64,000 nt of DNA from Hibiscus mutabilis (lineage: Eukaryota > Streptophyta > Magnoliopsida > Malvales > Malvaceae): assembly GCA_019671005.1 (NCBI GenBank), contig CM033752.1:27226969-27290968 (forward strand), in the 5' to 3' direction. Made by a program: the position numbers and the translations under genes. Position 1 is the first letter of the stretch, and each line of letters begins with the position of its first letter. The notes under the pieces were generated by a model. It saw only the letters and a list, made by a program, of their open reading frames with translations, was not told the DNA's origin and searched no databases. Positions 36,121 to 46,269 of this stretch are shown here, piece by piece.

Positions 36121-36699
36121 CCACCGCCGATTTTAGTCAAAGGAATCCAAAGTTTTCTCGGTCATGCAAGTTTTTACAGAAGGTTCATTTATAATTTTTC
36201 TAAGATTTCTAAACCTTTGTGTAATTTGCTTGAACAAGACAAAGCTTTTGACTTTGATGAATCATGTGCCACGACATTTAAGGACCTGAAAAAGCAACTT
36301 GCCTTAGCACCCATTGTCCTTCCACCTGACTGGTCCCTCCCTTTTGAACTCATGTGTGACGCAAGTAATTTTACTGTAGGTGCTATTTTAGGCCAGCAAA
36401 AAGGTAACATCTTCCATGTAATATACTATGCTAGTAAAACCCTTAATGGTGCTCAATTAAATGACACTACAACAGAAAAGGAATTACTAGCCGTAGTTTT
36501 TGCATTTTACAAGTTCCGTTCATATTTGACTGGTACTAAGGTAATTGTCCACACTGACCATTCGACAATTAAATATTTGATTGCTAAAAGAGATTCCAAA
36601 CCTTGTTTAATTCGTTTGATTTTACTTTTACAAGAGTTTGACATTGAAATTAAGGAACAAGGCTGTAAAGAGGAACTACCGATAATAACCCCTTGGTGA
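36121..36699 (+). pseudogene. RNase H, Athila copy B
   Basis: It follows the RT connection domain (FLGHASFYRRFIYNFSK, about 36151). CDASNFTVGA (about 36357), TEKELLAVVFAFYKFR (about 36474) and HTDHSTIKYL (about 36550) are readable in one frame. The frame ends at TGA 36697-36699 after a frameshift near 36665. Confidence 0.83.
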
Positions 36700-37979
36700 C
36701 CGACGATGCATTCCTAGATAAGCAGTTATTAGTTTCCTCAGCAACACCATGGTATGCCGATCTCGTTAATTTTTTGGTTAGTAGTATTATGCCGTATGAC
36801 CTTACTCATCAAGGGAAGAAGCAATTTCGACATAATGCTAAGCATTATTATTGGGACGAGCCTCTTTTGTTTAAACAATGTGCAGATCATGTTATAAGAC
36901 GATGTGCTCCTGAAGAGGAGCAGCAAAATGTGCTCATGCAATGCCACTCTTCACCCTATGGAGGTCATTTTGGAGGAACACGTACTGCGGCCAAAGTCTT
37001 GCAATATGGACTATATTGGCCCACACTTTACAAAGATGCCCAAGAATTTTACAAGCAGTGTGATCGATGTCAACGAACGGGCAATATTTCTAGGCGACAT
37101 GAGATGCCACTGTAGAATATCCTTGAAGTCGAGCTATTTGACGTGTGGGGTATTGACTTCATGGGGCCCTTCCCATCCTCATTCGGCAATCTCTACATCT
37201 TACTTGTCGTCGTTTATGTATCTAAATGGGTTAAGGCAACCGCAGTTCCCAAAAACGACTCCAAAACCGTTAAGAAATTTTTGCAGAAAAATATATTCAC
37301 ACGGTTTGGAATGCCAAGGGCAATTATTAGTGATGAAGACAAACATTTTGGCAACAAACACATTGCCAAGATGTTGCAACGTTTTGGAGTGACACATAAA
37401 ATTGCCACGACATATCACCCACAGACGAACGGACAAGCAAAAATTTCCAATCGGGAATTGAAGAGTATCCTTGAGAAGGTTGTCAATCCCTCTCGAAAGG
37501 ATTGGTCTCCTCGAATTGATGATGCACTTTGGGCTTATAGCACAGCATTCAAAACACAGTTAGGCATGTCCCCCTTTAGACTTGTCTACGACAAGACTTG
37601 CCACCTACCGGTGGAAATCGAGCACAAGACATATTGGGCAATCAAAACTATGAACATAGATTGGGAGAGTGCAGGAAAAAAATGCCTACTGGACCTTAAT
37701 GAAATAGAGGAGTTTCGTGCCTTAGCTTATGACAATGCAAGAATCTACAAGGAGAAAACTAAGCGTTGGCATGATAAGAAACTATTGCCGCGGCAATTTT
37801 TGCCCGGGCAATTGGTATTACTCTTTAATTCTCAGTTAAAGCTCTTTCCGGGAAAACTAAGATCGAGATGGTCCGGACCGTTCGAAGTAGTCAAACCTTT
37901 CTCCCATGGTGTTGTAATATTCAAGTCCACCACTGACGGACATGAATTCAAAGTTAACGGACAAATATTAAAGCACTAA
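36700..37979 (+). pseudogene. Integrase, Athila copy B
   Basis: HHCC zinc-binding part at about 36880-37090 (final CDRCQRTGN). TAG at 37113-37115 (CAA in copy A) separates it from the core. The core is open from 37143 to TAA at 37977-37979: WGIDFMGPFPSS (first Asp), SDEDKHFGN (second Asp), ISNREL (Glu). The C-terminal FPGKLRSRWSGPF is at about 37849-37887. All three catalytic acids remain. Confidence 0.88.
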
Positions 37980-38528
37980 GTGGGCACCCTTGTTGAGCGT
38001 GACAAAGAAATGGTTACTTTAGGAGATGCATAACCATGCTCTCCTCTAGTATTTGTATTTTCTTTTTAGTTTATTTTCCAGTTTTTCTTTTAATTTTAGA
38101 CAATTTATTTTATTTATTATTATTATTATTATTTTTGATTTTAGGATAGGATTTTCTTAATTTTAGTTTAATTTCAATTCTTAGTTTTCTTTAGGATATT
38201 TATCTTTATAGCTTTATCTTTATCTATATTTAATTATTTTTTTCTTTAATTAATACTTATTTTTTTATTTGTGTTTGAATTTTAGGAAAAGAGTTGGAAA
38301 CAATATGGGGCAAACTTAAATCCATGTTCCACTTAAAGTTTGCCCTAATTTTCCCCCATAAAACAACACCCTAGCCGCATAACCCCTTCCTCTTCCCCAA
38401 ATAATCTTGCCGCATAGCCCTTCCCTTCTCTCTACTTCTCTACTTTTTTTTCTAAATTCGTGAACTCCCACAAGTTCTCTTTGTTTTCTTTAGTTTTTGT
38501 TTCCAACCACAAACACAAAGATCATCCA
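37980..38528 (+). other. T-rich spacer with possible splice acceptor before the env-like ORF
   Basis: Same layout as 4331-4728: T/TTA-rich tract (38060-38280) ending TTTTAG followed by GAAAAGAG (38280-38293), then a C-rich leader (38340-38420) to the ATG at 38529. No ORF. Confidence 0.5.
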
Positions 38529-40842
38529 TGGCCAAGAACATCAAAACCATTCCTCACCCAAGTTCATCCAAGGAACCACCATTCTGTCGATTTGCAACAC
38601 CAACAATTGAGGAAAGATATCACGCCAAGTGTAACACCCTAAACCGGGCTTAGGAAAGTTACTACTATCTAAGTGACTAACTAATTGAACTAGGTGTTAG
38701 TCAAATTAAAAGAATTAGAAATTAATTGAGGGAAGAACATTAGCTAACATAATTAAAGGATTAAAATGTTACAACTAACAAGTTAGAGAGCCAAATTAAG
38801 AGGACCAAAATGAAACAAGAATTAAACAAAGAATATGCATGGTAATTAGACCATTTAGAGGTGGTGGAGTACATGTGTCAAGGTAATTACACATGTGGCA
38901 ATTAAGGGAGAGAGTTGGCCGGCTAGTTGGAATAAAAAATTAAGCAAAATTTCATCTCTTTCATTCATCCTTGCTGCCATAGTCGATCTTGAGAGAAAAT
39001 AGTGAGAGAGAGTGGTTTTGTTGATCAAACTAGCTTAATTGAAGGAGTTAGTTGAATAGATTCTTGTTAGGAAGGTAAATGCTTGATTTCTTACTTGAAT
39101 TTCATGTTTAAATCTTGAATTTTGATGTTATCGTTGCTTGATTTGATTAGGATGGAAGATATGAATGTTATTGTGATGTTAGCTTTAAGATTCTAGAAAT
39201 ATTGAGTGTTGTTGATTAAATTCCTATGTATATGTGAATGGTTGCTGGAAACTTGAACGTTCATGGTGGAATTTTGCTGGAAATTGCTATGGTTGCTGGA
39301 AAATTTGATGCCAAATTAGTATGATTGAATGTAACAAGGAGTGAAACTGTTTTGATCACATTTCTAGATAAGATTGAGTAAACATGCTTGATTTTGCAAA
39401 ATGCCCTGTTTTGATCACATTGATAGGTAAATAAAACTGACCTAGACATGTAAGAATATGTATATAAATTGAATTGGCATGTTAGAAGTGTTATCTAAAT
39501 GATTAAAGAGGCTAGGAACTTAAGCTAGAGTAATCTGCCCAGAATACCTTGTTCTGGGCAGTAACTTTGAAAAATATCTATAAATTTTACAAAATGAATT
39601 TAAGGCTGAAAATTTAATGGATAGTAACTTAATATGTCTAAATTCATTAGGAGAAAAAGGAATTGAATTCGGAACTGTAGAATGGATTGTAGAAATGAAA
39701 CACTTGGGACAGTGCAAACTGTCCAGTGTTGTAATTACCCTGTCTTTAAGTAAAAAACTGTATTAATTGGTAAATAATTAAAATGCAAGGCCTATATGGT
39801 TAGAAATAAAATTAATTTATCTTTCCAACGGTGTAAACCAATTGAAATTCCGACGTACGGAATGAAAGGTATGCATATTTTAGTAAGTAGTGCACAAGCT
39901 GCCAGGCAGCAGCCTTGATGTTTGAAATGAATGAATTATGTGCATTGTTGTCTTGTTTTGAATAAGTGAATGTACTTGTCTTGACCTTGATTTACTTGTA
40001 TGAATTGATAGAGCAAGGAGTAAAAATTGTGGAAGAAGATAGGACTGGCCAAGCTAGAGGCAAACACAAGGGGATTTGGATCCAGGACTAGCTAAGCTTG
40101 GAGTATTGTGAGTGTAGTTTACAAGTAGGGTTAGGACTTAGGTCCTAACCAAATTTGCATGATTACTCTCTTGCTTGAATATGCCATGATAATGAACCTA
40201 AATTAACTTGAATATAATTTATAAGGGAAGTATGAAATAAGATAAAATATGAACTTGTCTATATTCTTGACTTGTTGTACAATTAGAATTGCTTGATTCT
40301 TAATGCCTTGGGTGTGATTTATTGAATACTACTTGAGTGTATTGTCTTGAAACATGAAATGTACTGCCATGAACATGAGTGAATTGCTTTGAGCATGAAA
40401 CACATGAAATGCAAAATGAAATTAAAGAGCTAAGGTTCAATTGGCCTAAGGGCTAAAGCATAATATTGTTATACTTGCTTGAAATGATTCTTGACTACAT
40501 GATCTTGAATTGTATAATCTTGAAATCCTTGAATGAATAAAGTGTAATCAAACAACCATGGTTGCTAGTTGAATAGGTAGAAGGGCATGCCTTAGAGTCT
40601 AGAGCTCATTGTGTAAGGGTAGACTACGGTCCAGGGCTAAGGCTCCTAATTGGCGACAGACGGAGGGTACGTTTGTGTGGTCTTTGGCGACAGTAGGAGG
40701 GTTGACCAGTACTACGGTACGTCTTGCGTACTACGGTACATCTTGTGGTGACAGTTGGTTGGAGACTTGATTACCTAATCAAACTAAGAACCAAGGATTG
40801 TGTTAAAGATATTAAATGTGCTAATATCACCTTGAATATATA

Positions 40843-41190
40843 AATTACTTGACATGAACTACTTGAATCTTGACATGAATTCCTTGATTATTCGAATTGC
40901 TTGACATGAACTACTTGAATCATGACATGAATCCTTGATTATTCGAATTGCTTGGCATGAACTACTTGAATCATGACATGAATCCTTGATTATTCGAATT
41001 GCTTGACATGAAGTACTTGAATCTTGACATGAATTCCTTGATTATTTGAATTGCTTGACATGAACTATTTAAATCTTGATATGAATTCCTTGATTACTCA
41101 AATTGCTTGACATGAAATACTTAAATCTTGACATGAATCCTTGATTACTCAAATTACTTGACATGAACTACTTGAATCTTGAACTACTTG
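40843..41190 (+). repeat. Tandem repeat, about 6.5 copies of 51-52 bp
   Basis: Each unit begins AATTGCTTGACATGAACTA, continues through CTTGAATCTTGACATGAAT and ends CCTTGATTATTCG. Copies differ at a few positions and by single-base length changes. It lies inside the 38630-42191 solo LTR. Confidence 0.88.
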
Positions 41191-41579
41191 ATAGGTGACC
41201 ATGAATTTTTAGATTTCTTGAAATGGATAAAGTATGAATTGTGATTCAATGTCTCTTGCACCTTGTGCTATTCGAATTGCCTTGAAATCCTTAATTTGAT
41301 CATTCTTGATTAATTAACACCTAAATTGATAAAACAAATGGGTTAGAACTAGTTACTACCTCACTAAGTACATTCTTGTACTTATCACTCTCGTTTTCAT
41401 CCTTCCCAACCACAGGTTAGAGGATTCGATCGTTGCTTGATCTTGAAGCCTGCATTCTTGAGCTTGAAGCAAGACACAAGATTTTTGCTAAAGTATGATA
41501 CATACTTGTTTTGTACTTCCCTAGTTGGTGGCACATAGTGTATAGAATGTCTTGTGCATGCATTTTGAGTACTTGATCT

Positions 41580-41583
41580 TGTA

Positions 41584-41625
<42 letters not shown>
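41580..41625. repeat. (TA)n microsatellite
   Basis: About 17 TA units preceded by GTATATATG. The Ile-Tyr run in a minus-strand frame here is an artefact. Confidence 0.9.
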
Positions 41626-41626
<1 letters not shown>

Positions 41627-43430
41627 AATGGCCTTCCATGCTATGACTCTGGTTGATCATGTAAATGAAGTAATGAACTAAAGTTCTATGAATTGAAAGA
41701 ATGATGATGCGCATATTGTTATGTTTATAATGAATGTTTAAAGTGATCACCTAGCCTTGTGCCATTCGAATATCTTGTAAGATGACATAGTCTCTTGTAT
41801 AATCATAACATGTATATGTATTGTTATAAGTTGATTGGTAAATGCCAAAAGGTAAGGCATGGCATTTGGCTTGCTTGGAATCAAGGTACGTTCCATTAAT
41901 CATGTTTAACAAGTTAAGTATGAAATGTCACATGTATCAAGATGAAAAGCAAAGAAATGAAATGAAGCATGCTTGTTTGTTTAGGTTTCGAATAATGCTA
42001 ATGTAAAGTGAAAATTTTGAGCATGTAAAGATGATTGCTTGCGTAATAAGACATGATTCCTTGGTTGCTTGTTAGTTAAGTAACTCATCGAATAGGGATG
42101 AGTTAGCCTTTCCTTGCTCGTTCTTGCTTGTATCGTTTCTTGGTAATGCTCCCGAACCAGTTTCCTGCCAAATCAGGTATGGGGTGTTACACCAAGTTTA
42201 CAAACCGTAAGGTATGGGAGGAGCAAGGTTTTGACTACAACATCTCCAACAAGAACCTCGGCCTTGATCCATTCATCTTCCAAGCCATTGAGCACCACAA
42301 GTGGCAAATCTTTTGCCATCAACCAAAGGCCACCAATGTATCACGAGTAAGAGAATTTTATGCTCATTCTCTAATCCAAACAATCCCTATGTCTATGTTC
42401 GTGGTAGGGAAATCTCTACTGATTCCGGCACCATCAACACTTTCTACGTGATATACATTGAGAAGGAAGAACATAAAGCTTTCGTGGACAACATCTTGGC
42501 CGAAAAAGTTGAAAAAGTGTTCAAAGACCTCACAATAGAAGGTGCCGAATGGAACCAAGGAGCCTTAAAAGGGAAAGTAAATCGCCTTATGTTAAAACCT
42601 GAGGCTAAACTATCGAATAAGTTTGTTAAAACTGGCTTAATGCCCACCACACACAATACCACAGTTTCATATTCTCGTCTTTTGTTGATTCATTCTATTT
42701 TAAACAAGAGAATTATTAACATCAGACAAATTATATGTGATGAGATATTTGCTTGTAGTCAAAAGGATGTAGGTTCTCTTTTGTTTTCGAGCTTAATCTC
42801 TCAACTATGTGAGAAAGAGAAGGTGCCAAGTGATCCGACGGACGAGAAATTGCCCTCTAAAACCAGGTGGAACCGAGCTTAATACTTGAGGATTATGGGT
42901 GAAGGAATGACGAAAGAACTAGAAGTGACAAAGAAAACCTCAACACTGAAAATTGCCCAGGCAACCAAAATTGCATTGGCAATTCTAGATGCCTCGACAA
43001 AACCGGCAGAACATGCCTCGGCAATTCCTGACGCCTTAGCAATTCCAGATGCCCAGGCAAGTGCATCCGCGGTGACAGGCCTGGATCGAATAGTAGAGAT
43101 GCTACGCCTATTATCCCACCAATTATAACGGATTGAGGCTCAACAACAACAATTCATGCGGTACATGAGGGACCATAGCGTAGCCATCACACGAGTGATC
43201 CTTGAGAAGTATTCTGATAACATTGTGCCTTTGTCGGTGTTCCCTGCCAACCTACTTGCCCTGGCAACTGAGGATGCCACGGCAACTGCTGTACACAATA
43301 AAGAGTCGAATAAGAACATACCTGAACCAATGAAGTCACCACCGTTTGAGCCATCGGAATTGAAGCGCAAAGCTTCTATCATCAAAGAGACCAAAAAGAA
43401 GATAAACATGGCGATAAGGTTCCGAAAGTG

Positions 43431-44350
43431 AAAGCTCAAGCTGCCACACGCACTCAACCACCATGAATTGGAAAAAGAATCAAGCAAATGGCCCAAAAGA
43501 AACTCATTATTAAAGATGACAACCTTTTTGACTAACTCATTTGCATTTTAGTTCATTTTTACTTTGTTGTAATTGCATGCATTGAGGACAATGCCTCTCT
43601 CGAGTTGGGGGTATTTGTTTCTAACTAGTTTCATGTTTAGTTGCATTCATCTTTAGTAATCGCATATAGGTTGCATATGTTACTTGCAATGTCTTTGATT
43701 GGATCTAATTGCTTAAGACTTGTTGAATATCCAATGATGACTTTTTGCCACTGCACTTAATTGAAAGAACCTTTAATTTTAGGATTGTATGGAAAGAACT
43801 TAGAATTTTACTATGATGCTGAATATTATTGACACAATTGTGGCTTGTTGATTGAAAGAAACTTAGTGAACTTAGGTTGCTTAAAATATTGGGTAAATAA
43901 AAAAAATTCTTGCTAGAGGTGCCCGAAATCGGCTCTAGTTAAGAATCACTAGAGGTGCCCGAAACTGGCTCTAGCTAAGAATCGCTAGAGGTGCCCGAAA
44001 TTGGCTCTAGTTGATTAACATTAAAATAAGAAATTTCTTGTTTTGCTAGAGGTGCCCGAAATTGGCTTTAGTAAACTTGAAATTAAATGCCCCAGTAATT
44101 AAATTGATAAAAGCCTATTGTTCACATAGAATCTTGAAAATCAACTAGTACACAACTATGCACACACATTGTCACGAGCATTACAGTTTGGTTCCAGGTA
44201 ATTTTTGTGCTATCCAAAAAATTCAAAAGGTGATCACACTTTGTGCCACGGTTCTGAGGATTTGAAGTCAAATTTGAAGCAAAATTTTGATGAATGAAGT
44301 CTTGGCAGGTAATTGTTAGTTTTGCATTGCTTGAGGACAAGCAATAGTTC
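43431..44350 (+). other. 3' non-coding spacer of Athila copy B
   Basis: Non-coding. It matches 5671-6407 of copy A, including TGCATTGAGGACAATGCCTC (43577) and GCTTGAGGACAAGCA (about 44329-44343), and holds the four hairpin units at 43913-44071. Confidence 0.6.
43913..44071 (+). repeat. Four 26-nt hairpin units (CTAGAG...CTCTAG)
   Basis: Units are 43913-43938, 43949-43974, 43985-44010 and 44046-44071. Starts are spaced 36, 36 and 61 bp. Each is CTAGAGGTGCCCGAAA plus a varied inner base and GGCTCTAG (the last reads GGCTTTAG). Confidence 0.85.
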
Positions 44351-44363
44351 GAGTCTGGGGGTG
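44351..44363 (+). other. Polypurine tract, Athila copy B
   Basis: GAGTCTGGGGGTG directly before the TGTTAAG start of the 3' LTR. Confidence 0.85.
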
Positions 44364-45450
44364 TGTTAAGTGTGAAAAAGTACTATATTTCTACCCATTT
44401 TACTCTTAATTATTGTTAGACTTAGGCTCATTTTAGTTGCATTATTAGGCATTCATGCATAATTTCACTGTTTCTTTTGCCGTTAAGCTTGATTACCCAA
44501 TTTGGTTGATTTTGTGGAAAAAATATTGCTTTGGTGTGCTTTTGTGTGCAGGAACTAATTGCCCAAGCAATTGGGAAATTGCCAAGGCAATTGAGGATAA
44601 GATGACATGGCAGCCGATTGTGATGAGTGGATAAATCCAAGGTGTTTGAGATAAAGTGAGAAGAACAAGAATAAATCCTAGAAGAGTTGGAGTTCCAAGA
44701 ATAGATTAAAAGGAGATTAAATTCTAAGAGTTTTATGAGGAGTTTTTGGAGGAATAAAAATATAATAATAAAAGAGATTTATTTCTTTTATGTTATTTAA
44801 TTCCAACTTAACTTCCACCTCAAAAGAAGGACTTCAACCTAGTTATCTCCTATATAAAGATCAAGCCGCCAACTTGGAGAGGAGTCGAATTTTAGAGAGA
44901 AAAATAGAGGGCTGTCGACATCTTGTTCTTCTTCTTTCATGTCGATTAGATTCATTCTAGGGAGATTATCTCTTGTTTTTATTTTGCACCCAGCCAAGAA
45001 CTAATTTTAATTGGCTTGGGTTATTGTGTTTTTGTGATTGTGAGAACGATTGGATTTATTTAGGTTTTGAGTTTGCAATTTCAATTCAAGGTTTGTTCAT
45101 TCTTGGTTATTATATTTGATTATGAGTGAATTGGGAGTCAATCTTGTGAATTCATCCATTTATCTAAAATCGGGAGAGTTAGATTCAAGAAACGAATGAG
45201 CATGGTTTTCATACAATTAATCGATGGTGAAGACTAATCCGACTTAGGAATAAGTTGCGGATTTCAATGGCTAAAAGACGTGCAAGATCGGTGATTGTCT
45301 ACCCTTGGTTCACGCAGGGATTTATTATCAAGGCATGCACAATTAATAGTGTTTCAAGTTAGGGATAATGATAAACCATTGAAGAATGCTTCGCCGAACT
45401 TTGAAGGTTATCGCCCAATTGCCAAGGCAATCGTTCCAATCTCAATTGCC
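44364..45450 (+). repeat. 3' LTR of Athila copy B, truncated (1087 bp)
   Basis: It aligns with 31061-about 32150 of the 5' LTR and breaks off after CTCAATTGCC. About 345 bp of its 3' end is missing and Tekay LTR sequence follows. Confidence 0.92.
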
Positions 45451-45455
45451 GAACT

Positions 45456-45581
45456 GTATCGGTAATGTTGCCAAACATTTACGAACTGCCAGCTAGGCTT
45501 ACCGAAACAGGTTGCATTGTATCAAAATAGTGTAGCCTTGTGTAAGGCACCGTATCGATATGGTGGCACGCGTATCAGTAT
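45456..45581. repeat. GTAYCGRTAC-like palindromes in the Tekay LTR
   Basis: Units at 45456, 45552 and 45572; the last two are 20 bp apart (GTATCGATAT, GTATCAGTAT). The array is probably shortened by the deletion at 45450. Confidence 0.75.
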
Positions 45582-45895
45582 GGTTTCTATTATTTCAGTT
45601 AATGTCATGGAAGTGAAGTTCTGTTTTCTTGCGTTTTGGTCCCTGAATGTTGTGGATGCAATTGAATGAGGTTAGATGTTCAAATCGAGCTAATTTTTTA
45701 CATGAGAACATGAAACCTGTTTAATTTAAGGCTGGTAATTTAAAAATATGCTAAGTCCCTGTAGTTTGATCAAATTGAAATTTGGTCCCTAAATTGCAAT
45801 TGAGCCAATTGGATGTCAAATCGATGCCCAATTGAGTTGAGTTTTCACCAGATGATAGCATGAACATATAGGTTAATGATTTTACTTTTAGACAA

Positions 45896-45903
45896 TATAA
45901 AAG
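45896..45903 (+). promoter_or_regulatory. Candidate TATA box of the Tekay LTR
   Basis: TATAAAAG preceded by GACAA; the inverted copy has TATAAAAA at the matching place (54391-54398, minus strand). Confidence 0.5.
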
Positions 45904-46014
45904 AAAAAAAGGTCGCGTTTCAGTTTCTTTCTTTATAGTTTACCTCGGTAAACCTAATATAGCTTACTCAGTTCGGTCTTGTGACTAGGCCGGGTCGAGG
46001 GGGGTTACATTTGG

Positions 46015-46032
46015 TGGTATTAGAGCCAGGTT
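46015..46032 (+). other. Primer binding site, tRNA-iMet type
   Basis: TGGTATTAGAGCCAGGTT matches the complement of the plant initiator tRNA-Met 3' end with one C-to-T change. It lies 5 bp after the LTR end. Confidence 0.85.
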
Positions 46033-46269
46033 TGCGATAGTTGGGAGTTAGTTTGATTGTTATAATGTGATTGTGAGATGTTATCTGATGTTTAAATGCA
46101 CGGTGATTGCCTTATGCCATGTTGGGGGGAAATTTGGGAAACCCATTGCCTTATTATTATAGTTTAGAAAGTTTTGATTTTTGAAATAGAAGTCTTGGAT
46201 CCTTGCTTAAAGCTGAACTGACTGTTTTGTTTTGAAATGATTATCATGCCTTAGATATATTTTAGCACG

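Larger units (their letters stand above)
38630..42191 (+). mobile_element. Solo LTR, 3562 bp, with target duplication CCAAG
   Basis: It starts TGTAACACCCT and ends GGGGTGTTACA. CCAAG occurs at 38625-38629 and 42192-42196. There is no coding region and no second LTR start. It contains a 51-bp tandem repeat (40843-41190), paired TACTACGGTAC words (about 40711-40740) and a TA microsatellite. It inserted after copy B and is the youngest layer of the nest. Confidence 0.93.
38529..43430 (+). pseudogene. env-like third ORF, Athila copy B, split by a solo LTR
   Basis: It begins ATGGCCAAG at 38529 and is broken at 38629 by the 3562-bp solo LTR, resuming at 42197. The part after the insertion shows KVWEEQGFDYNI and LGLDPFIFQAIE-like segments, a frameshift near 42350, then an open stretch to TAA at 42880-42882 with IHSILNKRIINIRQIICDEI. 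This is the plant transposon protein-type domain of Athila third ORFs. 42886-43430 is a low-complexity linker with many TTGCCCAGGCAA-like units and a basic end. Function is unknown. Confidence 0.7.
31061..45450 (+). mobile_element. Athila-type Ty3/gypsy retrotransposon, copy B, nested in the Tekay 5' LTR
   Basis: Complete from the 5' LTR (31061-32493) through PBS, gag, pol, env-like ORF and PPT to a truncated 3' LTR (44364-45450). It is interrupted by a solo LTR at 38630-42191. By eye the two LTRs differ at about 30 of about 1,090 aligned positions, so the insertion is fairly recent, yet the coding part carries many stops. The sequence left of it is Tekay LTR, and the same LTR continues on the right after a deletion. 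Confidence 0.92.
45451..46009 (+). repeat. 5' LTR of the Tekay element, right part
   Basis: It resumes with the palindrome array (45456-45581) and ends GGGGTTACA at 46009, complementary to the TGTAA start. It aligns, inverted, with 54283-about 54990. Compared with that copy roughly 0.6 kb is missing at the left border. TATAAAAG at 45896-45903 is conserved in the inverted copy. Confidence 0.85.

Noticed and set aside
40843..41190. CRISPR-like array
   Set aside because: A direct tandem repeat without unique spacers, in a plant LTR.
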